Source: an uncultured bacterium
GTDB taxonomy: Bacteria > Bacillota > Clostridia > Oscillospirales > CAG-272
Assembly: GCA_949282345.1 (NCBI GenBank)
Contig: CASDOQ010000030.1
Location: 1 to 35,468, forward strand
DNA length: 35,468 bases
Direction of reading: 5' to 3'
Of this stretch, positions 7,202-16,498 are shown one piece after another. The position numbers and the translations under genes were made by a program. Positions within the stretch are counted from its first letter, which is position 1. Each line of letters begins with the position of its first letter. The notes under the pieces are model-generated. The model was given only the letters and a program-made list of their open reading frames with translations. It did no database searches and had not been told where the DNA came from.

Positions 7202-8683
7202 TCATTTCTCTTCCCCACTGCGGCCGAGGACCGCGAGGAAGCTGTCGTAATGCTTCACGAACTCGTCGTGCTCGGTCGGTTCATAGATCTTCAGATCGGT
7301 CGAGGCGGCGATCACGCGGCGGGCTTCGCTGACATCCTTCAGTTCCCCGAGAGAAATGAGCTGTTCGGCAATATTGCCCATCACCGTGGCCTCCACCGGT
7401 CCGGCCACCACGCGCGCGCCGGTAGAGGAAGCGGTCATACGGCAAAGCAGAGTATCCTTGATCCCGCCGCCCAGCATATTGATCTGACCGTAACGCCGTC
7501 CGGCAATACTGCACAGGCCTTCGTAATTATAGCGATATTTCATGGCAAGGCTCTGATAGATACAGCGCATGATCTCCCCGCGCGTCTTGGGAACATACTG
7601 TCCCGTCACTTCGCAGAAACGCTGCACGCGGCGCGGGATGTCGCCCGCAATCGCAAACTCGGGCGCGTCGCAGTCGATGAAGCAACGGTAGGGTTCGACC
7701 TCGAGCGCCTCGCGTTCCAGATCGGCAAACGATACGTCAAAGCCCTCCTTCTTCCACTGCCGGCGCGACTCCTGGATGAGCCAGAGCCCCATGATATTCT
7801 TTAAGAAGCGGGTCGTGCCGGAATGGCCGCCCTCGTTGGTATACTGGATCTTTTCGCTCTCCGGGGTGATAACCGGAGCGGGCAGTTCGGTACCGAAGAG
7901 ACTCCAGGTGCCGCAACTGATATAGACCATCTCCTGCTCGGTCGGTGCAGCCAGCACGGCGGATGCGGTATCGTGCGTGCAGACGGCGATCACCGGGATC
8001 GGGGCACAGCCAAGTTCCTCGCAGAGCGCGGGGGTCAGCGTACCGTAGACCTCCCCGGGGGCGATCATCGGCGGCAGGATCCGCGAGGGGATCCCGAGGC
8101 GTTCGAGCAGTTCGGTACGGAAGGTCTTTTTGACGGGATCCAGGAAATTGGAGGTCGAGGCGATCGTCTCTTCCGCCCGCACGGCGCCCGTCAGCAGATA
8201 GGCCATCAGGTCGGGGGTGAAGAGGATCTTATCGCAACGTTCGATCAGTTCCGGGCGATAATGCGCCAGATAGTAGAGCTGATAGAGCGTATTGATCCGC
8301 ATCGTCTGCGTTCCGGTCAGGCGGTAGAGCTCGGATTCCGGGATCGTGCGGAAGACCTCCTCCGGCATTCCCACCGTGCGCTCGTCGCGATAGTTGACGG
8401 GGTTGCCGATCAGTTCGCCGTTTTTATCCAGCATTCCGAAATCCACCCCCCAGGTGTCGATCCCGATCGCATCGATCTTTGCCACAGCCTGCGCCTTCAG
8501 GATCCCCTGCTTGATCTCGTGGAAAAGCCGCAGAATATCCCAGTACATCGTCCCGTGAACGATCACCAGATCGTTGGAAAAGCGGTGGATCTCGGTCACG
8601 CGGATCTCTTTGCCGTCGTATTCGCCTAACATGGCACGCCCGGAGGAAGCGCCGAAATCAAACGCAAGTACCTTTTTTCCCAT
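7202..8683 (-). CDS. rhaB: Rhamnulokinase (FGGY carbohydrate kinase)
   Basis: The 493-residue kinase transfers phosphate from ATP to L-rhamnulose. It has the N-terminal ATP-binding loop VLAFDFGASSGRAMLG, IDTWGVDFGMLD, YRDERT, INTLYQLYYL, the catalytic-Asp segment VCTHDTASAVLA, ISCGTWSLFG and the C-terminal MLGGGIKDTLLCRMTA. The SSGR loop and TWGVDFG favour RhaB over xylulo- or glycerol kinases. Two adjacent ATGs are possible; the second (8683) sits seven bases from GGAG and is preferred. No rhaA, rhaD or transporter is nearby, so it is an isolated gene; the substrate could be another deoxy-ketose. Confidence 0.9.
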   Translation of the reverse strand: MGKKVLAFDFGASSGRAMLGEYDGKEIRVTEIHRFSNDLVIVHGTMYWDILRLFHEIKQGILKAQAVAKIDAIGIDTWGVDFGMLDKNGELIGNPVNYRDERTVGMPEEVFRTIPESELYRLTGTQTMRINTLYQLYYLAHYRPELIERCDKILFTPDLMAYLLTGAVRAEETIASTSNFLDPVKKTFRTELLERLGIPSRILPPMIAPGEVYGTLTPALCEELGCAPIPVIAVCTHDTASAVLAAPTEQEMVYISCGTWSLFGTELPAPVITPESEKIQYTNEGGHSGTTRFLKNIMGLWLIQESRRQWKKEGFDVSFADLEREALEVEPYRCFIDCDAPEFAIAGDIPRRVQRFCEVTGQYVPKTRGEIMRCIYQSLAMKYRYNYEGLCSIAGRRYGQINMLGGGIKDTLLCRMTASSTGARVVAGPVEATVMGNIAEQLISLGELKDVSEARRVIAASTDLKIYEPTEHDEFVKHYDSFLAVLGRSGEEK

Positions 8684-8725
8684 CATGTCTCTCCTTCTTC
8701 TGCCCGGAGGCATTTTCTCTTCTTT

Positions 8726-8754
8726 ATTGTACACCTCCCGGAAGAAAAATGCAA
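8726..8754 (-). promoter_or_regulatory. Sigma-A promoter for rhaB
   Basis: Minus-strand TTGCAT (8749-8754), 17-bp spacer and TACAAT (8726-8731), about 43 bases before the start. Confidence 0.75.
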
Positions 8755-8802
8755 GTCCCCGCAACGAATTCCCGGCGGAAAAAGCCTTTTTTCCGCTTCT
8801 TA

Positions 8803-8831
8803 TTGACAGAAGCGTGGGGGAAGAGTATAAT
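8803..8831 (+). promoter_or_regulatory. Consensus sigma-A promoter for leuS
   Basis: TTGACA (8803-8808), exactly 17 bp, TATAAT (8826-8831): a perfect consensus match. The start codon is only 45 bases beyond the -10, which leaves no room for a T-box leader. Confidence 0.92.
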
Positions 8832-8876
8832 AAACTATATTATAGAGAATATCCCGTGCGCACGAGAGGAAAGAAC

Positions 8877-11279
8877 ATGAAATACGATTTCCGTTCCATA
8901 GAAGAAAAGTGGCAGGCACGCTGGGAGGCCGAAGGGGCTTTCCGCGCCGCCGATCAGAGCGAAAAACCGAAGTTTTACGGACTGGTGGAATTCCCCTATC
9001 CCAGCGGGGCAGGCATGCATGTCGGCCATATCAAGGCCTACTCCGGGCTGGAGGTCATCAGCCGGAAACGCCGGATGCAGGGCTATAACGTCCTCTTCCC
9101 CATCGGGTTTGACGCATTCGGCCTTCCGACCGAAAACTACGCGATCAAAAATCATATGCACCCCCGCCGCGTGACCGACGCCAACATCGCCCGGTTTACC
9201 ACGCAGCTCAAAAAAGTGGGCTTCTCCTTTGACTGGTCGCGCGTGATCGATACCACGGAAGAAGATTATTATAAATGGACCCAGTGGATCTTCCTCAAGA
9301 TGTTCGAAGCGGGTCTTGTCTTCCGCGACACCGCCCTCGTCAACTACTGCCCCTCCTGCCGGGTCGTTCTTTCCAACGAGGACAGCCAGGGCGGCCGTTG
9401 CGACATCTGCAAGAGCGAGGTCGTGCAAAAATCCAAGGACGTGTGGTACCTGCGCATCACGCGCTATGCCGACAAACTGCTGGCGGGGCTTGAGGACGTG
9501 GACTATCTCCCCAATATCAAGCAGCAGCAGGTGAACTGGATCGGCCGTTCGACCGGTGCCTTCGTCAACTTCCCGCTCACCGGGACGGAGGACGTCCTCC
9601 GCATTTATACCACCCGTCCCGACACGCTCTTCGGCGTGACCTTCATGGTCATGGCGCCCGAGCATCCGCTGATCGACAAAAACGCCGCCGCGATCCGCAA
9701 TATGGAAAAGGTGCGCGCCTACCGCGAAGCCTGTGCGAAAAAGACCGAATTTGAACGCACCCAGCTTGTCAAGGACAAGACCGGCGTTCGGCTGGACGGC
9801 CTGACGGTGACCCACCCGCTGACGGGAAAAGAGGTTCCCATCTACATCGCGGACTACGTCATGATGGGGTACGGTACCGGCGCGATCATGGCCGTACCGG
9901 CGCATGACGAACGCGACTACGATTTTGCCCGGAAGTTCGGCATTGATATTGTGGAGGTCATCCGGGGAGGCGACATTTCGGTTGCCGCGTATACCGGCGA
10001 CGGCGAAATGGTCAATTCCGAATTCCTGAACGGATACACCAACAAAAAGGACTCGATCGCCCGGATGATCGCCGTGCTCAGCGAACGCGGCATCGGCGAG
10101 GAGGGCGTCCAGTACAAGATGAAGGACTGGGCCTTCAACCGTCAGCGTTACTGGGGTGAGCCGATTCCGATCGTCCATTGTAAGACCTGCGGCATGGTCC
10201 CCGTCCCGTACGACGAACTGCCGCTCCGCCTGCCGGAAGTCGAGAATTTTGAACCAGGAGAGGGCGGTGAGTCGCCGCTGGCCAAGATCCCCTCCTTCGT
10301 GAACTGCACCTGCCCGAAGTGCGGCGCTCCCGCCCGGCGTGAGACCGATACCATGCCGCAGTGGGCCGGCTCTTCCTGGTACTTCCTGCGATATATCGAT
10401 CCGCATAACCCCGATGCGCCGGCCGCACCCGAAAAACTGGCGTACTGGATGCCGGTAGACTGGTACAACGGCGGGATGGAGCACGTCACGCGCCACATGA
10501 TCTACTCGCGCTTCTGGCACCATTTCCTCTACGATATCGGGGTCGTCAATACGCCGGAGCCTTACGCCAAACGCACCGCACAGGGGCTGATCCTCGGCCC
10601 TGACGGCGAGAAGATGAGCAAGTCCAAAGGAAACGTGGTCGACCCGCTCGATATCGTACAGGAATACGGTGCGGACGTTCTGCGGACCTATGTTCTCTTT
10701 ATGGGCGATTACGGATCGGCCGCCCCGTGGAACGAAAACTCGGTCCGCGGTTGCAAACGCTTCTTAGAGCGCGTGGCTGACCTGCCCGCGATGGTGCAGG
10801 GAGAGGGTTCTACCCCCGCGCTCGAATCGGCCTTCCACAAGACGGTGAAAAAAGTCTCCTCGGATATCGAGGAAATGAAGTTCAACACCGCCATTGCGGC
10901 TCTGATGGAACTGCTCAACAAGATCTCGGACGCCGGCCGTCTGACAAAGGATGAACTGGTGACCTATATCAGTCTGCTCTGCCCGGTCGCCCCCCATCTG
11001 TGCGAAGAGATCTACGAAGGACTCGGACATACCGACCTGCTCTCTCTCTCCGCCTGGCCGGACTATGACGAGGCCAAAACGCAGGATGCTACCGTGGAGG
11101 TCGCAGTCCAGATCTGCGGGAAACTCCGCGCCGTTCTCCCCCTCCCCGTAAATACCGGCCGGGATGACGCCTTGGCCGCCGCCCGCGCCCTGCCGAAGAT
11201 CGCCAACGCTATCGCCGGTAAGACCGTCGTCAAAGAGATCTACGTCCCGAACAAGATCATCAACCTGGTCGTAAAATAA
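8877..11279 (+). CDS. leuS: Leucyl-tRNA synthetase
   Basis: The 800-residue enzyme charges tRNA-Leu. It has FPYPSGAGMHVGH (the HIGH motif as HVGH, about residues 48-51), FDAFGLPTENYAI, zinc-knuckle cysteines (CPSC and CDIC around 155-180), a connective editing domain with IYTTRPDTLFGVTF and GTGAIMAVPAHDERD, DTMPQWAGSSWYFLRYIDP, and KMSKSKGNVVDP near 579. The C-terminal anticodon-binding and tail domains are present (ending KEIYVPNKIINLVVK). The open frame extends upstream, but the ATG at 8877 sits after AGAGGAAAG and downstream of the promoter. Length is normal for bacterial LeuRS. Confidence 0.97.
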   Translation: MKYDFRSIEEKWQARWEAEGAFRAADQSEKPKFYGLVEFPYPSGAGMHVGHIKAYSGLEVISRKRRMQGYNVLFPIGFDAFGLPTENYAIKNHMHPRRVTDANIARFTTQLKKVGFSFDWSRVIDTTEEDYYKWTQWIFLKMFEAGLVFRDTALVNYCPSCRVVLSNEDSQGGRCDICKSEVVQKSKDVWYLRITRYADKLLAGLEDVDYLPNIKQQQVNWIGRSTGAFVNFPLTGTEDVLRIYTTRPDTLFGVTFMVMAPEHPLIDKNAAAIRNMEKVRAYREACAKKTEFERTQLVKDKTGVRLDGLTVTHPLTGKEVPIYIADYVMMGYGTGAIMAVPAHDERDYDFARKFGIDIVEVIRGGDISVAAYTGDGEMVNSEFLNGYTNKKDSIARMIAVLSERGIGEEGVQYKMKDWAFNRQRYWGEPIPIVHCKTCGMVPVPYDELPLRLPEVENFEPGEGGESPLAKIPSFVNCTCPKCGAPARRETDTMPQWAGSSWYFLRYIDPHNPDAPAAPEKLAYWMPVDWYNGGMEHVTRHMIYSRFWHHFLYDIGVVNTPEPYAKRTAQGLILGPDGEKMSKSKGNVVDPLDIVQEYGADVLRTYVLFMGDYGSAAPWNENSVRGCKRFLERVADLPAMVQGEGSTPALESAFHKTVKKVSSDIEEMKFNTAIAALMELLNKISDAGRLTKDELVTYISLLCPVAPHLCEEIYEGLGHTDLLSLSAWPDYDEAKTQDATVEVAVQICGKLRAVLPLPVNTGRDDALAAARALPKIANAIAGKTVVKEIYVPNKIINLVVK

Positions 11280-11368
11280 TCTTCCGCCGGAGGATTCCGC
11301 GGCCAGAAGATCAACACGGAAAATCTTTCTGCGCGGATGCCCCCGGCATCCGCGCTCAAAAGAAAAAC

Positions 11369-11398
11369 ACCTCCGCACGAAAATGCGGAGGTTTTCTT
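11369..11398. terminator. Bidirectional terminator between leuS and the glutamine synthetase gene
   Basis: A perfect 9-bp stem ACCTCCGCA/TGCGGAGGT (11369-11377 and 11384-11392) has T-rich tails on both strands (TTTTCTTTAT on plus, GTTTTTCTTTT on minus). A second weaker stem, ACGGGGCT paired with AGCCCCCGT at about 11459-11488, lies closer to the glutamine synthetase stop. Confidence 0.8.
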
Positions 11399-11497
11399 TA
11401 TATTGCAAACAAAACTTTACCGTTTCTCTCTTCAACGGCCTGCCCGGCGATGCAAATGAACGGGGCTTTTCCTCTCAGAGCCCCCGTCTTTTGATGC

Positions 11498-13591
11498 TCA
11501 ATAGTAGAGCAGGTCGGTATAGGAGGGATAAGGCCACGCGCCCTCTCCTGTCGGCATCACCGTTTCGGCCTCGTCCACAGTGGCGCGCAGGCGTGCCATG
11601 GCGGGGATCACTTCCTGGTCAAAGGCAGTAGCACGTTCGGTCGGGGAGGCAAGAGCCGCGGCGGCCTCCGCACGGCGGCAGAGTTCATCCGACTGTGCGG
11701 CGGCATCGGAAGCGAGCCGACCGAGACGGGTGAGGAGCGAAAGCTCATAATCGGCGGGAAGATGCAGTTCGTTCTTCCGGCAGGCAAGACGCGCCAGATC
11801 TTCCTCGTAGGATACAATGGCCGGCAGGATCTCACGCCGGGCCATCTCGGTCATGGTGAGGGCTTCGATATGCAGGGTCTTGGCATAGTTCTCAAGCAGG
11901 ATCTCTTCCCGGGAAGCGACTTCTTCACGCGTAAAAATGCCATGTCGGATGAAAAGTTCCAGATTCTTTTCATCCATATAATGCAGGAGAGCCTCCGCCG
12001 TACTGCGGCGTTCGGGCAGGCCGCGCCGGGCGGCCTCTTTTCTCCATTCCTCGGAATACCCGTTCCCGTTGAACACGATGCGCTTATGCGCCTGATAGGT
12101 CCTGCCGATCAGTTTCCCGGCCGCTTCCGTGCGGTCGGCGGCTTTCTCCAGTTCATCCGAGAAGCGGTCAAGGATCTCGGCCACGGCGGTGTTGAGGATG
12201 ATGTTCGGCCCGGCGATCGAGGCCGAAGAGCCGAGCATCCGGAATTCAAATTTGTTTCCCGTAAAGGCAAAGGGAGAGGTACGGTTTCGGTCTGCATTAT
12301 CCTTCGGGATCTTCGGCAGGACCGAAGCCCCGAGATCCATCAGGGACTTTTTCTTTTTCGTATAGTCGATGTGCTCTGCGGCGATCGCGTCGAGTGCCGC
12401 CGTCAGTTCTTCGCCCAGAAAGACCGAAAGGACGACGGGGGGCGCTTCATAGCCGCCGAGGCGGCAGTCGTTGGAGGCCGTTGCCACCGAGAGCCGGAGC
12501 AGGTCGGCATATTCGTCCACCGCGGCCAGTACAGCCGTCACGAAAAGGAGAAAGCGCATCATCTCGGCAGGGGTCTTTCCGGGACGCAAAAGGTTGACGC
12601 CGTCCACCGTGGAGAGCGACCAGTTGTTATGCTTTCCGCTCCCGTTCACGCCCGCAAAGGGCTTTTCGTGCAAAAGACAGACGAGGCCGTGCCGCGCGGC
12701 CACCTTTTTCATCATTTCCATGGTGAGCTGGTTGTGGTCGCAGGCGATGTTGGTGGTCTCGTAGACCGGGGCCAGTTCGTGCTGAGCGGGCGCCGCCTCG
12801 TTATGTTCGGTCTTGGCCATCACGCCGAGCTGCCAGAGTTCACGGTCGAGATCGTCCATAAACGCCTTGACGTTCGGCCGGATCGCTCCGAAATAGTGGT
12901 CGTCCAGTTCCTGCCCTTTCGGCGGTTTTGCCCCGAAGAGCGTGCGCCCGCACAGGCGAAGGTCGCGCCGGCGTTCAAAGAGTTCGCGCGGGATCAGAAA
13001 ATACTCCTGCTCCGCCCCGACGGTCGTCGTCACGCGGGTCTCGGTCCCGAGCAGGGAAAGAAGCCGCCCGCTCGAGCGCGCCACGCAGTCCATCGAACGC
13101 AAAAGCGGCGTTTTTTTATCCAGCACCGCTCCCCCAAAGGAACAGAATGCCGTAGGAATATAGAGAGTACCCTCCTTGACGAAGGCCGGGGAGGTCGGAT
13201 CCCAGGCGGTATAGCCGCGCGCTTCAAAGGTGGCGCGCAGACCGCCGGAAGGGAAAGAAGAAGCATCGGGTTCGCCCTTGATCAGTGTTTTGCCCGAAAA
13301 GCACATCAGCACTTTTCCTTCTCCCGCCGGCTCCAGAAAACTGTCGTGCTTTTCGGCGGTGATCCCCGTCATGGGCTGGAACCAGTGGGTAAAATGAGTC
13401 GCCCCTCTCTCCATGGCCCAGTTCTTCATGGCTTCTGCCACGGCGTCCGCCACCTCAGGCGTCAGCGGCTCTCCGTTCTCGGTCGTCTTTTTCAGCGCGG
13501 CATAGATCTCAGGGGCCAGCGTCTTTTTCATGGCCTCCTCCCCGAATACCATACTGCCAAACAGCGCGGGAAGATGGCTTGCGTTTTCCAT
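11498..13591 (-). CDS. glnN: Glutamine synthetase type III
   Basis: The 697-residue protein is the large type III glutamine synthetase, condensing glutamate and ammonia with ATP. Recognisable are LPALFGSMVFG near the N-terminus, THFTHWFQPMTGITAEKHD, the GAEQEYFLI metal-binding strand, MAKTEHNEAAPAQHELAPVYE, NGSGKHNNWSL and NRTSPFAFTGNKFEFRMLGSS, followed by the long helical C-terminal region specific to type III. Type I/II enzymes are about 440-480 residues, so length separates them. AAGGAG lies six bases before the ATG. No glnR or glnK neighbour is present. Type III enzymes are common in Bacteroidetes, Clostridia and cyanobacteria. Confidence 0.95.
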   Translation of the reverse strand: MENASHLPALFGSMVFGEEAMKKTLAPEIYAALKKTTENGEPLTPEVADAVAEAMKNWAMERGATHFTHWFQPMTGITAEKHDSFLEPAGEGKVLMCFSGKTLIKGEPDASSFPSGGLRATFEARGYTAWDPTSPAFVKEGTLYIPTAFCSFGGAVLDKKTPLLRSMDCVARSSGRLLSLLGTETRVTTTVGAEQEYFLIPRELFERRRDLRLCGRTLFGAKPPKGQELDDHYFGAIRPNVKAFMDDLDRELWQLGVMAKTEHNEAAPAQHELAPVYETTNIACDHNQLTMEMMKKVAARHGLVCLLHEKPFAGVNGSGKHNNWSLSTVDGVNLLRPGKTPAEMMRFLLFVTAVLAAVDEYADLLRLSVATASNDCRLGGYEAPPVVLSVFLGEELTAALDAIAAEHIDYTKKKKSLMDLGASVLPKIPKDNADRNRTSPFAFTGNKFEFRMLGSSASIAGPNIILNTAVAEILDRFSDELEKAADRTEAAGKLIGRTYQAHKRIVFNGNGYSEEWRKEAARRGLPERRSTAEALLHYMDEKNLELFIRHGIFTREEVASREEILLENYAKTLHIEALTMTEMARREILPAIVSYEEDLARLACRKNELHLPADYELSLLTRLGRLASDAAAQSDELCRRAEAAAALASPTERATAFDQEVIPAMARLRATVDEAETVMPTGEGAWPYPSYTDLLYY

Positions 13592-13659
13592 AACGGTCTC
13601 CTTCCGACATTGATCCGGATCGACAATCCGGCAATTCTTTACATAATATATACATCCTC

Positions 13660-13687
13660 ATTATATAGAATATTTTATTCTTGTCAA
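13660..13687 (-). promoter_or_regulatory. Sigma-A promoter and leader hairpin for glutamine synthetase
   Basis: Minus-strand TTGACA (13682-13687), 16-bp AT-rich spacer and TATAAT (13660-13665). The ~60-base leader contains a 6-bp hairpin CCGGAT/ATCCGG with loop TGTCG (about 13615-13631) just before the ribosome site. It might modulate translation; it is too short to call a riboswitch. Confidence 0.8.
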
Positions 13688-13727
13688 GCAATTTTTGCGA
13701 CCGAAGGGCTTTTTTGGGCGGGGGTGA

Positions 13728-13756
13728 TTGACAATACGACAAAAATCCGATATAAT
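13728..13756 (+). promoter_or_regulatory. Consensus sigma-A promoter for the exonuclease gene
   Basis: TTGACA (13728-13733), 17-bp spacer, TATAAT (13751-13756). The predicted transcript start near 13763 leaves about 24 bases of leader before the chosen ATG. Confidence 0.9.
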
Positions 13757-13786
13757 AATTCAGTCGGAATGACGGATTGGAGTACT

Positions 13787-14779
13787 ATGGATTATATAAT
13801 GTTGGATCTGGAATGGAACCAGACCTATATGCAACGCGCCCTGGCCGTGCAAAAGCGCATCGGCGCCCACCTGCACGGAGAAGTGATCCAGATCGGGGCG
13901 GTCAAACTGGATGAAAACATGAACATCACCGGGAGTTACAGCATCATCGTCAAGCCCCGGTTCTTTACGAAAATACATAAACACGTGCGCGACCTGACCG
14001 GCATCTCGCAGGAGATGATCGACCACGGCACCCCTCTCCCGGCAGCGGCCGACAGTTTCCGCCGTTGGTGCGGAAAGAACTTCGTCCTGCTGACGTGGGG
14101 CCCCGACGACGTACCGATGCTTCGAGAAAATCTGACGGCGCACGGTATTTCCCCCGCCTGGCTCGACTGCGACTACGACCTGCAGAAGATCTACAGCAGG
14201 CAGAAGGAAAACGGCGCGCAGAAACAGCGTTCGCTGGAATTTGCCATGGAGGCCCTCGGGGTCACGCAGACCCTCCCGGCGCACGACGCGCTGAATGACG
14301 CCTACTTCACCGCCCTCGTTGCCCAAAAGCTTGAACTGGCGGCCGGCGTGCGCGATTACGGTCCGCGCGGCGAACAGTTCCTGTACGATAAGACCTATGG
14401 GGATTCCGACATCGGGGAGATCGGCTACGAAACGGTGGAGGAAGTCCTGGCCTCGCCGGAGAGCGGCGCGGACGATTGCCCGCTCTGTCATACCCCGCCG
14501 CAGATCCTCACACGCTCGCTCCACGGACGCGGGCATAAGTACCAGACGCTCTGCCATTGCGAAAAAGACGGCGACCTCTTTTACACGATCCGCATCAGCC
14601 CGAACTTTGACGGAACCTTCCGCTTCCGTAAGACCGTGACGGTAGCCGACCCCGCCGAAGCCGAAGCCTACCGCAAAAAGCTCGAGGAATCCTCACAGAA
14701 ACGCCGCCGTCGCCCCCGCCGTCGCCATCGCGCGGCCACTCGTCCCGAAGCCGCGCCCCAAGCCAAGCCGGCCGATTGA
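13787..14779 (+). CDS. DEDDh-family 3'-5' exonuclease with cysteine-rich and Arg-rich tail
   Basis: The 330-residue protein has an N-terminal RNase T/KapD-like exonuclease domain (residues 1-190). Exo I is LDLEWN with Asp7 and Glu9, Exo II is in LTWGPDDVPML (about 102-112), and Exo III is AHDALNDAY with His166 and Asp171, making the DEDDh subtype. A second part, residues 228-262, has CPLC and CHC about 22 residues apart and may bind zinc. The last ~40 residues are strongly basic, with RRRRPRRRHR, suggesting nucleic-acid binding. The ATG at 13787 is preferred to one six codons upstream because GGAG lies four bases before it and the upstream ATG would fall almost at the transcript start. Substrate (RNA or DNA) is unknown. 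Confidence 0.88.
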   Translation: MDYIMLDLEWNQTYMQRALAVQKRIGAHLHGEVIQIGAVKLDENMNITGSYSIIVKPRFFTKIHKHVRDLTGISQEMIDHGTPLPAAADSFRRWCGKNFVLLTWGPDDVPMLRENLTAHGISPAWLDCDYDLQKIYSRQKENGAQKQRSLEFAMEALGVTQTLPAHDALNDAYFTALVAQKLELAAGVRDYGPRGEQFLYDKTYGDSDIGEIGYETVEEVLASPESGADDCPLCHTPPQILTRSLHGRGHKYQTLCHCEKDGDLFYTIRISPNFDGTFRFRKTVTVADPAEAEAYRKKLEESSQKRRRRPRRRHRAATRPEAAPQAKPAD

Positions 14780-14856
14780 TCCTGCGCTGTTTCTCCCGCA
14801 GTTCTGCAAAGATCTATTTCCCTGAGTAACGCGCGCCTCATACCGTGTGCCATCAA

Positions 14857-14913
14857 AAAATAAAGAAAAAGCAGAAGAACCGAAAGACCGGCACTCCTGC
14901 TTTCTTTATTTTC
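14857..14913. terminator. Bidirectional terminator between exonuclease and cardiolipin synthase
   Basis: A long imperfect stem pairs AAATAAAG, AAA and GCAG on the left with CTGC, TTT and CTTTATTT on the right (two-base bulge). T-rich tails lie on both strands. It separates two convergent genes. Confidence 0.7.
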
Positions 14914-14965
14914 GTTCGGACGACGGCAGCAACGGGCGGCACCCTCCCGGAAAGCGATTTCTCGC

Positions 14966-16498
14966 TCAGAAGAGCGGTGCAAAGAGACCGAGCACCCGGC
15001 TGATGAGATAACCGAAACGGTTCATGCGGAAATTTTCCCGCGTGACTTCCGCGCTGACTTCAAAGAGACCGTCAAAATCTCGGCGGATCGATTCTAAGAC
15101 AGGATCGCGGCAGATGAGCGCGCCGCACTCAAAATGGTGGGAAAGACTGCGGAAATCCAGATTGATGCTCCCCACGAAACCGATCTCCCCGTCCACGATC
15201 ACCTGCTTGGCGTGGATGAATCCGGGGGAATATTCAAAAATCCGCACGCCGGCATCCAACAGCGGGCGGTAAGAGGCCCGCGTCATCTGAAAAACGATCT
15301 TTTTATCGGGAATATGCGGGGTCACGATACGCACGTCCACCCCCCGGTATGCGGCATTGCGGAGCGCCGTTTCGACGGTATAGTTCATGATGAGATAGGG
15401 GGTGGTGATATAGAGATACCGCTCTGCCGAGTTGATGAGTGAAAGAAAGGTGTTCTCCGCCACCGAGGTGCCGTAAAAAGGCTCGGGTCCCGTTCCGAAC
15501 GGGTGCACATAGCCGCCGGCCGTCGCTTCCTTCGGAAAACTGTCAAAGTAGGGCGTATAATTCAACTCGTCCGCCGGACCGCAGATTCCGAAAAGCTGTA
15601 AAAAGAGAAACGTGAAGTTTGAAACGGCCGAGCCGCGGATACGGAGAGCCGAATCCTTCCATTTGCCGTAAGGCTCGTACAGCCCGGCGTATTCGTCGGC
15701 AAGATTCATCCCGCCGGTGTAAGCCACCCGGCCGTCTATCACGGCGATCTTGCGGTGGTCCCGGTAATTGTAGATGCCCGAAAGGATCGGACGGACGGGG
15801 TTAAACTTCCGGCAACAGATCCCCTTCTTTTCCATCTTCCGGCAGAAACTGCCCTCCAGTTCGCCGAGCGTGCCGACGTCGTCGTACAGGATCCGGACTT
15901 CGACCCCCTCGCTCACCTTCTGCAAAAGGAGCGGATAGAGCTCGTCCCATACCTTTCCGCGCTTGATGATGAAAAATTCAAGGAAAATAAAGGAGTGCGC
16001 CTCGCGCACCGATTCGATCAGGTCGCGGAAGAAACTCGCCCCGTCCCCGTAATAGGTCAGGCGGTTGCCAAGATGCCCGTGAGAATAGGCAGTGGTCGAG
16101 AGCAGATGCTCCACACCGCTGTATTTTCCGAGCCGCTCCTCCATCGCGCGCTGATAGGACGGGTCGGAAGAGAGATAGGCCTCGCGCTTTTTTTCCATGC
16201 GGGCGAGCGCCTCATTCTCCCGGCGGTGGATCTTCGGGTTGGCAAGAAAAATATACAGGACGTTTCCGAAGACAGGCAGAAGCACGATCAGAAACATCCA
16301 AAGCAACTTAAAGGACGGATCGCTGTCCTTATTGATCATATGGAAGAAAATGAAGATATCGAAGAGGACGAAAAAGATCGCCGTCCAGAAAGAAAAAAGA
16401 CTGGATGCAAGCATCAGGGCTGCCAGGACCGCCGCCTGCAGAATGACCGCCAGGGCAACGATCATGCCCCGGCTGAAAAAGAGTTTCAATAGCTTCAC
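14966..16498 (-). CDS. cls: Cardiolipin synthase (phospholipase D family)
   Basis: The 510-residue membrane protein joins two phosphatidylglycerols to give cardiolipin. Two hydrophobic helices (about residues 10-55 and 62-88) are followed by the cytoplasmic basic segment and two HKD motifs: YRDHRKIAVIDGRVAYTGG near 248 and HAKQVIVDGEIGFVGSINLD near 427. Length matches ClsA (480-510). The start codon is GTG, preceded by AAGGAG at nine bases, and overlaps the TGA of the upstream membrane protein gene by four bases (GTGA). Co-translation with a TVP38-type lipid-handling protein suggests a membrane-lipid operon. Confidence 0.94.
   Translation of the reverse strand: MKLLKLFFSRGMIVALAVILQAAVLAALMLASSLFSFWTAIFFVLFDIFIFFHMINKDSDPSFKLLWMFLIVLLPVFGNVLYIFLANPKIHRRENEALARMEKKREAYLSSDPSYQRAMEERLGKYSGVEHLLSTTAYSHGHLGNRLTYYGDGASFFRDLIESVREAHSFIFLEFFIIKRGKVWDELYPLLLQKVSEGVEVRILYDDVGTLGELEGSFCRKMEKKGICCRKFNPVRPILSGIYNYRDHRKIAVIDGRVAYTGGMNLADEYAGLYEPYGKWKDSALRIRGSAVSNFTFLFLQLFGICGPADELNYTPYFDSFPKEATAGGYVHPFGTGPEPFYGTSVAENTFLSLINSAERYLYITTPYLIMNYTVETALRNAAYRGVDVRIVTPHIPDKKIVFQMTRASYRPLLDAGVRIFEYSPGFIHAKQVIVDGEIGFVGSINLDFRSLSHHFECGALICRDPVLESIRRDFDGLFEVSAEVTRENFRMNRFGYLISRVLGLFAPLF

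Noticed and set aside
8831..8876. T-box leader before leuS
   Set aside because: Only about 38 bases lie between the predicted transcript start and the ATG, with no specifier or antiterminator structure.
8835..10523. 562-codon minus-strand open frame inside leuS
   Set aside because: Shadow of leuS codon bias; its sequence is His/Asp/Gly-rich with no recognisable domain or ribosome site.
11762..13786. Long plus-strand open frame upstream of the exonuclease
   Set aside because: It is the antisense of the glutamine synthetase gene in a GC-rich region; the promoter, ribosome site and domain all place the exonuclease start at 13787.
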